Source of the DNA: Aphrocallistes beatrix
Lineage: Eukaryota > Porifera > Hexactinellida > Sceptrulophora > Aphrocallistidae
Assembly: GCA_963281255.1 (NCBI GenBank)
Contig: OY725490.1
Coordinates: forward strand, 4,278,001-4,342,000
Direction of reading: 5' to 3'
Length of the DNA stretch: 64,000 nt
A program made the position numbers and the translations under genes. Of this stretch, positions 52,851 to 63,904 are shown piece by piece. Under the pieces are notes generated by a model. The model was given only the letters and a program-made list of their open reading frames with translations. It ran no database searches and had not been told where the DNA came from. The first letter of the stretch is position 1, and each line of letters starts with the position of its first letter.

Positions 52851-53214
52851 GATAGAAGCTAATATTATTTGAAAGAGTAGAGAGATTCAAAATAGGCGAC
52901 TAGTAGTCTGTAATATAAAAGTTTTGAATAATATATGATCAATAGTAGTATTCATTCAAATTATATTTATAATAAATGTGGTTAATTATTATAATATTTT
53001 CGATATTAAATATTGTGGTTTGATAAGTATTACCATCTTGTCTTTCATTCTTGGTCCTTATTTTCTAAGTTACTGTCAGGCCTTATATTATGTAGGCTAT
53101 GCTTTCTCCTAAATAAGATATGATATACGAAGGTCAGGTCAAAGGTTTTGTCGTACAGAAAAACAATTACACAGATCTAATTAAAAATTTCATAGTTTTT
53201 CAAGTATTGTCCAC
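52851..53214. other. No gene recognised
   Basis: AT-rich. The sequence GGCCTTATATTATGTAGGCTATG near 53081-53101 resembles inverted text at 48266-48285 and 51374-51392, suggesting a short dispersed repeat. Confidence 0.4.
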
Positions 53215-53520
53215 AAGATTCTATGCAAGATTCATGTGATGAAACCAACTATCGAAAGAGTCATGCCATTTCTTCCTGCGGTAGGGTCTAAAGGGCCTCT
53301 TCAAATGCCAGTTGGCTTCTTCCGGACTGTTAAATTTTATCCCACGGATCTTTTCTTTAACAGTTGGAGACAGAAAGAAATGGCATGGGGCCAAATCTGG
53401 AACAGCAACTTTTTTCGCCTATTTTATTTTTTCAGTGCAGATTTGAATCGCAGAGTTTTCTGCAAAATAGTATCAAAAAAAAGAAATGCAAGTGACAATT
53501 TTTTTTTCATGTGGTCAACT
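53215..53520 (-). pseudogene. Mariner transposase C-terminal remnant
   Basis: The minus strand reads VAVPDLAPCHFFLSP, matching the mariner box that holds the third catalytic Asp (S-P-D-L-A-P-x-D in relatives; the final Asp is His here). It is followed by SPEEANWHLKR and RRKKWHDSFDSWFHHMN, the C-terminal helix region. Frames upstream are broken. The SPDLAP type makes this a DD34D-like mariner, distinct from the DD37E element. Confidence 0.78.
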
Positions 53521-54721
53521 TTCAAGAAGAATACCAGACACAATATTTGATAGTCATTTAGAAACTCTTCAGAGGGTATTCTAACTCCAGTTCAGACAAC
53601 CTTTTGAAAATTGGTAGAGATTTAGACTGAAACACGCGAAATTCTTTAGTAATTTCAAAGTTATTTTTTCATAATTCTATTTTTATTCGTAATATAAGAT
53701 TGTCTGTAATTGATTTGCTCATCGTCGAAATCCATCAAAAACCGTTGAGTTTTCGTTTCTATGTTGAATTTACGAAAAGTTATCTTATAAGTGTTAAAAA
53801 TTTAATCTCAAAAAATTGGATTTAGAAAAATCAAAATACATAAATCCCTCAATTCCCATTAGTATTAACTGAATCGTAATATAAAATAGCTTGCAAACAT
53901 CCATATTCAACAACATATAGCAGTTCTTAACTTCATAATATGGTATATCAATATTTTTTAAACCTGACAACTTTAAAAGTGTGAATTAGTATCGATTTTA
54001 ATGCAAAATTGATTTTGAGACTATTATCACAACTTAGAATTGATTGTTGAAACTACCTTCATAATTAAATTTTTTCGCACTTTTAATTCTTATACGTATT
54101 AAAAATCGCCTTTCTCAGCATTATCATTTTTTTATTAAATTTTCTTTAGGTAGCATGAGCCCATGGCCTGCCTAATACACGGCCGTCGTGTGTGTCATCG
54201 AGAAGGCTTGAAAAATAGAAGGCCAGTTTTTACACAGTCAAAATGAACCGTTTTTGATAGAATCCGCAAGCTATTACTTCCTATATGATAATAGCACTGT
54301 TTATGTATTTATCTTCAATATTTTCTGAGTACAATCTATTGAGAAGTATTTAGATGTGACAAAATCCTAGATAACTCCGAGAATATTGCAGATAATCACG
54401 TAAATAGTATTATTATCAGTATTATTACTAGGGGATTTCAATATATTCTTAGCTGACCACACTTTTCTTTATCATTAAGTAGAGAAATTTTGCAAGCTTG
54501 TTTATTGACATACCTAAGCCCATTTTTAAACAACAAACCTCTTGAATCTATCCATTTATTCAATTTAAATATAGCCTTTCTAAATTTATCCAAAAATGGA
54601 CCGAATTGAATACAGAGCCATCTTAAAGTTTTTAACAATCTGCACGGTAGTTTTCAATTTAAATAATATCACAAATGCTTTCGATAATTATACTCCTGTA
54701 GAAGGAACATATATACGTATA
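53521..54721. other. No gene; diverged match to the interior of the TTAA element at 44038
   Basis: The part 53870-53960 (CAACAACATATAGCAG, ACTTCATAATATG) matches inverted text at 45120-45190. The rest is AT-rich and without frames. Confidence 0.45.
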
Positions 54722-55391
54722 CTTTTTTTATAAGGGAGTTCATTTATATAATGCTCGAGAAATTGCCTGTTTGATATCAGATATTTAGCGATCACTGGAT
54801 CAGAAATAAAATTCTGATCGTTTCAAAAAAATTTGTTCGGATTCGACCATTTGTTCGTCATATATCGCTTACTATAGGTAAAGTTCGGGCATATATCTCT
54901 CTATGGTCCCGAAAGAGGCCGATGTCATATCTTAAAAACTATTGAAGATATACAATCTATTATATTCTTAAATAAAAGGATATATGCGAAAATATATAGG
55001 TTCCTCAAACATTTCTTTGTCAAAAAATAAATATTTCTCGACTTATTTTTGATTTGATTGTAATACAAATTCTATGGAGAACTTTTAATATATTAGAAAA
55101 TGGCGAATAGAATCATTAAATATGTATCCAAATGTGGCAATTACGCTAAATAATGAATACAATTCTCGTAAATAATGTGTACAGAAAAATTGGAGAACTT
55201 TTAATAATTATTTTGAAAGTTCTGGCCTTGGACCTCCCAGATTAGTTCAAAACCCCCCATTTAGGGTCCAAAAAGAGATATCTCTCTATCTCTGTAAATA
55301 TAAATCCAAATTCTTAGTTCTCACTTCCTAATATACTTTTTATGATGGTACATATATGATTCATTGATAATAATTGCATTACATCCTAAGG

Positions 55392-55928
55392 CAGTGTTTC
55401 TTAACCTTTTTAGACTTCCGCACCCCTTCAGCTTTCGAAATCAAATCTCGCACCCCTTTTTAATATAAAGGTATCGTCATTACGTCTATTCAATAAAATG
55501 CATTGACTTCCACATTTTATGATTTGGGCATGCCTAATCCGGGATGGGACGCGACCGTCCCAGAAAATCTAGATACCTAATTTCCGAGACGGGACGAGTC
55601 TAGATGCCTAATCTCGGGGACGGGACAGAAAAGGTACCTAATTTCCGGGACGGATACCGTCCCGTCCTGGAAATTAGGTATCTAAATTTTCCGGGACGGT
55701 CCCGTCCCGTTTCGGAAATTAGGCATGCCCATATGATTTTGAAAAAGCACTTCCAAGAATACAATAAAATGTGCTAAAGCTAAACAATGCACTTCATTGA
55801 GTAGGCAAAATGGAACAAATTTGTTATTCCTCAGTAAATATTTATCAAGGGGCTATACTTTCTCGCACCCCCCAGAATCGTCCCTCGAACCCCCAGGGGG
55901 TGCGTGCACCCCCGGTTGGGAACCACTG
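55392..55928. mobile_element. hAT-like MITE with GCACCCC ends
   Basis: Ends are CAGTGTTTCTTAACC and GGTTGGGAACCACTG, followed inward by CGCACCCCTT and GGGGGTGCG. The flanks TCCTAAGG (55384-55391) and TCCTATGG (55929-55936) agree at seven of eight bases. It carries the smaller element 55526-55731. CAGTGGTTCCCAACC-type ends are common in hAT elements. Confidence 0.9.
55526..55731. mobile_element. Small hAT-like MITE nested in another MITE
   Basis: A 206-bp element with ends GGGCATGCCTAAT and ATTAGGCATGCCCA and perfect 8-bp flanks TATGATTT (55518-55525, 55732-55739). The interior is a run of GGGACGG/CCGTCCC units and TCTAGATACCTAATTTCC, able to fold into many hairpins. Confidence 0.9.
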
Positions 55929-56540
55929 TCCTATGGAATGTAAGTTGGTTTGGGTTTTTTTGGATTTTTGTCATATGATGACGAACATTTTTCAGTTTCG
56001 CTCTAACTTCCTAATATAATTTTTGGAAGCTCTATATTAATTCTAAACTGATAGATTATACTTCGTAGTGCTAGGAATAGGAATTATTATTCACAATATT
56101 CTGAAAATATTCGGGGTTAGGGGCAACAAGGAAATTTGTGGATTTTCAGGGTATTCTTGCAATTTTATGTAAATATTTGGTTCGAATATACCCAAATCAG
56201 CAGTATAAATGCCTGTGAATGCTTTTGTTCATTTTAAATAACTCATTTTACATTCTTCTTAACATCTAAACTTAAATAACTATATCTCGGGACTTTAAAA
56301 TTTCAAAATTGACCGTCCTCCCCGAATTTTAACTCATAATTGATTTGAGGTAGAGGTTTGAAAATTTCAAGTGTTGTTCCATATCATTTGACGATGAACG
56401 TAGGACCACTTTATTTTCGATATCTTATAACTTCGTGATTTTATTCCTGATTTCCCAAAAAAGACATTTTTCGCCGTTTTTTGTCCCTTTTTTTCGGACA
56501 CCGATAAAATTTACAATTTTTGTCATTTTGAATTAATACA

Positions 56541-57000
56541 CACGTTGTAGCCAAACATGTTACTTTTTTATATTACTAGTAAATAAACACCTTTACACAT
56601 TATCGAGGTTCGAAGCTGAGACAAAGTAAACGTAAATGATGCTATGAAGTTAAAATATATAATCCAGGGTTCTCCACAGAATTTATTGAAGGCATATCTG
56701 GAGTGGCGTAGCCAGAATTGTCTGATGTACCCCCCCGTGTGGTCCATGTGCAAAGCCCCTGGAAGGTGACAATATTTAGAGTATAATATGCCAGATTCAT
56801 CAAAATTAGTATAAACTTCTCGAGAAAAAAACTAAAATGTAAATAGTAAAGTTCCTGACAGGGAGGCACGTGCCCCCATGCACCTCCTCCCCCCCTTGTC
56901 TACGCTACTACGTATCGGTACCCATATACGGTAGTCAAATATTCAATAACCTACAATGCTATTTGCAACTGCCTTCTATCCACTGATAGGTTATTTGTAC
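56541..57000. repeat. hAT-like fragment at 56700-56915
   Basis: GTGGCGTAGCCAG at about 56703 and CTACGCTACTACG near 56904-56914 form a weak inverted pair, with CCCCCCGTG and CACCTCCTCCCCCCC inside. The ends recall CAGTGGCGTAGC hAT termini but are decayed. The rest of the stretch is featureless. Confidence 0.55.
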
Positions 57001-57190
57001 AGTCGACTACGCTGAATGGGGTCACTGTTTAATCGGGTAAACCGCTTAATCGGGCCACTTTTTTGGCAGGACATGAATAGCTCACACACATAGAAGCTAG
57101 TACAAAATTTATTCGGTTAATAGGGTTCTCCGCTTAATCTGGACAAAATGTCCTCAGAGCAATGTGACGCTATTAAGCGGAGCCGACCTT
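57001..57190. mobile_element. TA-type MITE, CAGTCGACT family, copy
   Basis: Starts CAGTCGACTACGCTGAATGG and ends GCGGAGCCGACCTTA with a decayed right terminus. The interior AATCGGGTAAACCGCTTAATC matches 29532-29719 closely. Confidence 0.8.
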
Positions 57191-57994
57191 ATTTGTTATA
57201 TTTGACAAACTATATATATTTATATGTTCAAAAGGGATGTATCATCTTTCCGAATGCGTATCTGTCGATACACCTTAAAAAAGAAAGGCTTGTCGGACCA
57301 ATACGCCTTAACGGCAATCCTGACACTATTTGCAATAACCTAAATTGGATGGAACTTGATTTGAAACCTTAATTTAATTGCGAACTCTTCTTATTTTTGA
57401 GAGATCTTATGGAATTCTTGTTAATCGGGATAGAAAAAGCCCCGACTAAGGAAATTACACTTCATAAAACTAGCAATTTGTGTGATTGTTACGGTACTTA
57501 ACTATAAATGATATAAATTATATACTGCGTGAATTGTTAAGATAGATTGCACATCATGCCTTCCTGTCTCTAAATGCGTATCAACAGATACGCCTACCTT
57601 TTTCTGAACGCCAAATTTGTATATCTTATATGTTCACATATGGAACTACAGCTATTGTTTAGTCTCTAATGAGCAATTATTTGCACTTAATTTATCTTTT
57701 ATTTGGAAATTAATATGCATAGTGATTATGTGATAGTCATTCTTGACGTTCTAACTAGACTTTACAACTTAGCATGACCCTGGAAAATCTAAGAGAGGTG
57801 TTCGCATCTGCTCTTTTTACCCCACCAATCTCTGCTCCAGACCCAAAACATCCCGATTGCCTGCCCCTGGTCTGAATAAACGGGCTCCCCAGGTTATTAA
57901 ATTAAATTAAAGATTTTCTTCTAATATCCCCGCGTTTATTCCATCCCCAGTTTATTAAATTTCGTAATTGACTTTGAATGTTTTTATCCAAAGG
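57191..57994. other. No gene; paired GCGTATC...GATACGCC motifs
   Basis: AATGCGTATCTGTCGATACACC (57254) and AATGCGTATCAACAGATACGCC (57574) are direct copies of a small hairpin, 320 bp apart. The forward frame 57148-57372 crosses the first and has no motif. Confidence 0.45.
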
Positions 57995-58390
57995 CGTCAA
58001 AAACATTTAATTAGTAACAGATACACTAAATCTGCCATCAAATTCGTTTTCTTCACATTCAAATTACTCACTTTGTAAGCTTTCAACCTAATTACTCTCC
58101 TTCAAGATTTAGTATTTTCAGCAATGCTACTCTATGGCACATATCATGAGTTATCACCATTTTAGAATATGGCATTGGTGGTACGAGGTGGCACAGTTTG
58201 ATTATGTTTAAACTTGTAGGAGAGTAATCGATTGGAAAGAATATAAAGCATTTTGAATGTGGATAATTCGGATTTAAATCAAGCTTATCTCTTACAAATT
58301 AAATGCCCTTGACTCGCTAAATAGCTTAGTATTATAACTATTTGCATGATAAATTTTGAGGTGACGAATACTTTGTCCAGATAGTGTTTG
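57995..58390. repeat. Relative of the MITE at 40298-40734
   Basis: Shares AGTAACAGATACACTAAATC, CTTCACATTCAAATTACTCA, GGTACGAGGTGGCACAGTTTG and the end GAATACTTTGTCCAGATAGTG. The left terminus cannot be placed. Confidence 0.7.
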
Positions 58391-58557
58391 TAGTATTGAA
58401 TCAATTTTCTTCTATCTGAACTCATATTTTATTCTTATTCTAGATAATATGATACGTATTACATCAATTAATTTCAATTCAACCTCCCCCCCGTTTATTG
58501 AATCCATTATAACGGCCGCACTAATTTGAATACATAAGACATACCAGATTGCCTGTA

Positions 58558-58676
58558 CCATAGCATTCTATACACTAAGGTAATGGCGCGCTTAACATTT
58601 TGGGAGCAGGGATTGGTTAGTTAAGCGCCGCCCGGGGCGGTGCGCCCCCCCGCCCCCCCCTAGCTACGCCACTGGA
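58558..58676 (+). repeat. Solo P-like terminus joined to a hAT-like terminus
   Basis: ACCATAGCATTCTATACACT (from 58558) to GGATTGGTTAG matches the inverted repeat of the P-like element at 8377. It is followed at once by GCGCCGCCCGGGGCGG...TAGCTACGCCACTG, the inverse of a CAGTGGCGTAGCTA hAT end. Neither has a partner nearby. Confidence 0.75.
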
Positions 58677-58711
58677 TGGTAGTATATGCTTCTGGGGCAT
58701 GTTGATTTAAA

Positions 58712-58866
58712 TCTATGGTTTATTCTCAGCCTTCAATGGCCTAAATTGGCTGGGTGTGCAAAACTGAAATTTCTAATTATATAGACGTGGCAATGATGTC
58801 ACAATCTCGTGGTCTGTCAACATTTTCATCTTTGGTGTCTGAACTCTATGGAGCCATACCTTAAAC
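58712..58866 (-). repeat. Dispersed repeat family A, copy 20, diverged fragment
   Basis: Keeps CTCAGCCTTCAATGGCCTAA, GGCAATGATGTCACAAT (a changed CRE-like site) and GTCAACATTTTCATCTTTGG. Both ends are lost. Confidence 0.7.
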
Positions 58867-58999
58867 TTGAATAACAATATTCGCATTGGAAATTTTTATT
58901 CACTTTTACTTTAAAAACTACAGAACTCGATAAAACCAATTCTGACAATCTCAGGGCTCGATAGAATCTATTCTGAGAAACGCCAGTAAAGTATGACTA

Positions 59000-60179
59000 A
59001 TGACAACTTCAAGATTCTGACAAATACAGATGCTTCATTTGAATTAAAAGTATTAACTTTTTTTGTCATTCGCCCCTTTTGCCAAATTTCGTTTGCAAAT
59101 CGCCCCTTTGTTAATTTCTAACCTGATGACTAGAGTTTGTAAATTACTTATTTAATTTAATGAAATTAATTAATTACAACAAAATATTAAATTAATCTAA
59201 CATACGTATTAGCTATGCCCTATTGATAGTCAGTGAGATTGCTGTGCTTGATATCGTTTACACAACTTTCCACGTCAGGCTTAAATTTAGTCAGAACTAG
59301 GCGTAAATCGCCACCTGTTGCGACATTTAATTTATCTCTTTTATTCCTCCAAATATACTGCCATTTCATCAATTCTTCTTTTATAGGAATTTTCTGAATG
59401 ACGTTTCTTGGATTTTCGTGCATTACTGTAGAAATAACTGAACAGAGACAATCAGTGTCCACCTAAAATATGCGGCTGTAGCGTTTGAGCAATGAGATTG
59501 GAAATATTATAAAAAGCAATCATTCCATCCTCCAATCTCATTTTACTCTTTTCAATGGTATTTTTAAGCGCGTTTCTACATTGAAATTGATCAGGGAGAC
59601 TTCAAAAGAAAGTTAATGAGGAACCTTTTTTGTGAAAAATGCTTTCTTTGAAGGTGATCTTGCATTCTTGATGGTTTCATAACTACATTAGAGAACACAA
59701 GAGACACATTGGTAACTGTTCATCATGTGGAGCAGTGACAAATCCGTATAATAAATAGTAGACAGAATACTGACATTTCTTTTTTGGGATCATATTCATT
59801 TTCGAAGCTTTTTCAAAATTTGATTCGTAACTGGAAATGTTTATTTAATGATATTAAACAGTGTCCCTACACGTCGATTTTTAAAGTATATTAATTGAAT
59901 GAAAGTCAAGACTATATTATATTGAGGGCGTGAATATAATTACAAACAAAACCTGAATCATTACAAGCGATGTGTTAAATCTCAATTTGAATCCCTATAT
60001 ACGTATACTTTCTAAAGAATACAGAGGGAACTATCTATTCTATATTATTAAAAGTTGTTTTTCAAAATCGCACCCTTCGAGAACATTTCGCCCCCCTTCA
60101 AGCATAATCACAAAAATAGCCTCTCGAAGCCAAATATTCTTCCGCAAGGGGGCGATATTGCCCCCGTTGGGAACCACTG
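59000..60179 (-). mobile_element. hAT element remnant with GGGGGCGA-type ends
   Basis: The right end, read inward from 60179, is CAGTGGTTCCCAACGGGGGC, a classic hAT terminus. The left side has TCGCCCCTTTTGCC and ATCGCCCCTTTG near 59070-59110, as expected of the opposite end. A short minus-strand frame (59462-59220) reads IPIKEELMKWQYIWRNKRDK and could be transposase debris, but no hAT domain is certain. The target duplication was not readable on the left. Confidence 0.6.
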
Positions 60180-60660
60180 AGCTAAGTGGTCATAAACAGT
60201 TTTAAGCTCTATTTTAGCAAAGTAATTTATCTTCCATATAACGAATGCATTATTTATAATCACTACTATGATATATGCATGTTTTGCACTCTGTTAAGGA
60301 ATTTAGTATGATATTGCTGATCGTGGATGGAAATAATATATACAAAATTATTTAACCTTCTATATAATTGTATGAAATTGTTTAAAGATGCTAAATAAAT
60401 TTAAATCAATATATGTCGATAAATCTTTTGTATTCATACATTTATTTAGTAGAAGTGTAAAAATATTTCATTAAATTTATTGCAAAGCCATTTTATGCCA
60501 CCCAAATGATATATAATGTCAGCATCAGACACAATTTATAAGCTGTAAATTATGGCAACTCCAACTTTTAAACCAGTGTTAATTCGTACCGTCTTCCCTC
60601 AAATCCCTCAAATCAGTTTTTAAAAATTAATTTAAACTTCCCAAAAATCGCGACACTTGC
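60180..60660. other. No gene recognised
   Basis: AT-rich sequence between the hAT remnant and the Merlin remnant. No repeats matched. Confidence 0.35.
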
Positions 60661-60699
60661 ATTGCTCAAGGGGAATGGACCTCTAGCACGAGGAATGAC

Positions 60700-61240
60700 A
60701 TGTAAGTGCGGATTTAGCATGCTTGAGTGCAAATTCAGCAACATAGCGGTCCAGGTCCAGGACTGCAATAGAAATAGATTAGAGCAAATTTGGGAAGAGA
60801 GAGTATGACCGTGGCAGGCAGCTCTCAGGTAAGCTGCTATTTGGTGGGATTGACAGGGATATCAAGGATGCTTTCATGGTTGCAGGTGAAATTCGCTCTG
60901 AATCCACATTAATTCCAATCATTGAGGAGTATGTTCACCCAGGGACAGTTATCTTAAGGGATGGATGGGCTCATATAATTAATTTCCATCAGCTAGTTTT
61001 ACCCATTTACCCGTTAATCGTAGTATACAATTTGTTGTCCCAGGAACAGATATACATACTCAAACCATTGAAAGCACTTGGGGACAAGCAAAGAAAAAGA
61101 TGAGGAATTCCATGACTACAAATCCGGAATTACCAGACACTTATTTAGCTGAATATTACTTGACAAAAAAGCATTGTGATTTTTTAAAATCTTTGGTTAT
61201 GGGAAAAAGAACCAATACACCGCAATATGATTATGCTTAG
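60700..61240 (+). pseudogene. Merlin (IS1016-type) transposase remnant
   Basis: The forward frame reads IEID then a stop (TAG where relatives have a Glu codon), SKFGKREYDRGRQLSGKLLF and GGIDRD. Next is ESTLIPIIEEYVHPGTVILR followed by DGW (second catalytic Asp). After a frameshift near 61050 it gives HTQTIESTWGQAKKKMRNSM, holding the catalytic Glu. This order of EID-ES, G-x-W-x-FGG, SDGW and H-T-x-x-IES is that of the DDE domain shared by Merlin elements and bacterial ISXO2/IS1016 transposases. The frame ends at a stop near 61238. One stop and one shift disable it. The inverted ends were not found. Confidence 0.9.
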
Positions 61241-61284
61241 TTTATATGCTTAACACTCACTGCTCACTACTATTTACGTATTAA

Positions 61285-63204
61285 GGATACCGCCCGTGAA
61301 AAATCCATAGGTTTGGCTTACAGCATATATCAAGAATAGAGATATATAAGATGTTAAGCGTGGGCAGGTAGTGCAATTAAAAAATATTGAGACATGCCAA
61401 ACAGTTTTTGGTTCACATTTCTAGTTTTCGAGTTACACAGTCTCAAGTCGTTTTTTTTTCGTTTTTCCCTAGCACATCTTAATGGTAAGCCCTCCTCTAC
61501 TCCGTGATTTTTTTAAAGCACATGTTTGGATCAAATGCTTCGAAATTTTATTCATAGATAGTCTATCATATTTGCCACTTCATAGGACCAAAAGAAAGTT
61601 AAAATTAGAAAAATTGTAAATTTTATCGGTGTTCGAATAAAAAGGGCCAAAAAACGGCGAAAAAAGCGCGATTTTCTTTGGAAATCAGCAATAAAATCAC
61701 AAATCTATAAGATATCGAAAATCGAGTGGTCCTACGCTCATCGCCTAATGATATTAAACAACTCCTGAAAATTTCAAACCTCTATCTCAAAGCAATTTTG
61801 AGTTAAAATAGACGGTCAATTTTGGAATTTTAAAGTTCCGAGATATAGGTATTTGAAGTTTTGATTTTAAGAACGATGTAAAATGAGCTATTAACGAAAA
61901 ATAAAAGCATCCATGGACATTTAATCGCATATATATTAATGAATTAGATGTATCCCAACCGATTTTGGTGAAAATATCAAAATTATACTGAAAATTCACA
62001 AATTTCCTTGAGGCCTCTAACCCCGAATATTTTGAACCAATTAAGAAATATAATTCATATTCCTAGCAATACAAAGTATAATTCATCGGTTTAAAATGAA
62101 TAGAGCTTTTAAAAAGTATATTAGGAAGTTAGAGCGAGAGTCTACGACTTTTAGTTTTCAAGTTGCGATTTTCGAAAAATGCAACGTCATCACGTGATAA
62201 AAATTTGAAACTTAGCATTCCATTCCATGTAGTACATTTATTATTTAAGAATCAGTTATATACCGTCTTGAAAAGTATATTTGGAATTGAGAGCTAAGAA
62301 TTTGGGTGTATATTTCCCGAGATATGGAGGAATCTGTTTTTGGACCATAAAGGGGGGGCTTTAACCGAATTTTGGAGATAAATGCTTTGAACTTCCGAAA
62401 TAATCATGTTGAGTGCTTCAAAATTTCTGTATACATTGCTAGTGACTATTGCATTGTTTTTTGAGGATAATAGCTACTTTTGGGAACTTATTTCATGACA
62501 AGATTCGCCATTTTCTAATATATTCAAAGTTCTCCATAGAATTTGTATTACAATAAAATCGATGATAAGTCAAGAAAAATTTACTTTTTGACAAAGAGAT
62601 GTTTGAGGAACCCATATATTATCATATATATCCTTTCAATTAAGATTATAATAGATTATATATCTTCAATAGTTTTTAAGCATTGACATCGAGCACTTTG
62701 CGGGCCATAGAGTGGTTTGATGTCCGAACTTTACATAGAATATAATATAACTTACGAACTAATGGTCGGATCTGAACAAATTTTTTTTAAAAATGTTCAG
62801 AATTTTTTTCTATACACAATAGCTAATATCACAACGGCCATTTCCAGAGCATTTTTGAAATGAAGTCCATCATGAGGATATTTTTGAATGGATTTCAAGT
62901 GCCTCTTTTTCTAAATTCATCTGTTTTATAATATTTAAAGGGGACAAAACCATTTTGAGGTTCATATAACTTAAAAAATATCAGATAAGTTAGAAAATAA
63001 TTGATGAATGAGCCGCAAAACCACGAATATCTATCCGATTTTTAGTACGCCTGAGCTTTAGGTACTCAGTTCTAGAATATCAAAATAAATACCGTCCAAC
63101 AAGTACGATTAGATGGTAGACTACTCAATAATCCGATGGAATTAACAATACAAAATTCCACCATTTTTTTTAATGCTAGGCGATGTTTTTCGAGGGCGGT
63201 ATCC
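61285..63204 (-). mobile_element. Dispersed repeat family B, copy 4, complete, TTAA-flanked
   Basis: A 1920-bp non-coding element with inverted ends GGATACCGCCCGTGAAAAAT and TTTTTCGAGGGCGGTATCC. TTAA is on both sides (61281-61284, 63205-63208). Its interior runs opposite to copies 1 to 3. The TTAA target suggests mobilisation by a piggyBac-type enzyme. No transposase frame of that type was seen in the window. Confidence 0.85.
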
Positions 63205-63324
63205 TTAAATTATATCATATAAATTTGGTATAGTATACGTATACGTACTAAAAGTACAAATGCATGGGGGAAACGAGCATACACTTAAACATTCAGCCAA
63301 TAATACCCATCATTAAAAAGTAGA

Positions 63325-63896
63325 AGGTCACATTGATTAATTATAAGGGAGACAACATCTCTAACAGAGGCATAGCCAGGGTGCGGCACATGGGGCCTAG
63401 GCCGCAACCTCAAAGGCTGTGCCCACTAAAATTTCACAAATTAGCATTGGGTGCCGCAACCCTCTCACGGAATTGCCGCACCCTAAAAATTGGGCTGGCT
63501 ACGCCTCTGATCTCTAAATATGTCTGTCTTACTGTAAAAATAGATAACGCAAGAAAAATCACAAAATTTTCAAGTTTAAAATTTGTGATGCGTAATGATG
63601 ACGTCATAACATAGTGATGAGTCATCATTTTTTTGATGATAGTTGTATCACATGTGAATAGTATTAATATAGACATTCTATAAAAATTTCAGACTTCTAT
63701 CACCTAAAATGGCTGAAATACAGTCGAAAAACTGAAATTTATAATTATAAAGGTGACAATGACGTAATAATCCCATAATGAGTCGACATTTTCGTCTGAG
63801 GTCAGAACTTAGTGGAGACATAGCCAAAAGACTCCCACATGCCAAATATCAGCTTTCTGTGCCTGGCAGTTTCTTCAATCAATTTGTTGCAGATAG
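63325..63896 (-). repeat. Dispersed repeat family A, copy 21, split by a hAT-like MITE
   Basis: The reverse copy starts within the GTCACATTGATTAATTATAAGG segment and is cut by the MITE at 63365. It resumes with ATCTCTAAATATG and runs to CAATCAATTTGTTGCAG. One ATGACGTCAT site is kept and the other reads TGACGTAA. Confidence 0.9.
63365..63509. mobile_element. Small hAT-like MITE, CAGAGGCATAGCC ends
   Basis: A 145-bp element with ends CAGAGGCATAGCCAG and CTGGCTACGCCTCTG and perfect 8-bp duplications ATCTCTAA (63357-63364, 63510-63517). The ends resemble the CAGAGGCGTAGC end of the hAT transposon at 45827, which could have mobilised it. Confidence 0.93.
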
Positions 63897-63904
63897 ATAG
63901 ATAT

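Larger units (their letters stand above)
54722..56540 (+). repeat. Dispersed repeat family B, copy 3, split by nested hAT-like MITEs
   Basis: Forward copy matching 14690-16140 (AAGGGAGTTCAT, CCATTTGTTCGTCA, GAGGTAGAGGTTTG and so on). At 55391 it is interrupted by a 537-bp hAT-like MITE that itself carries another. CTATGGAATGTAAG resumes afterwards. Neither end shows the TTAA-flanked terminus. Confidence 0.8.
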
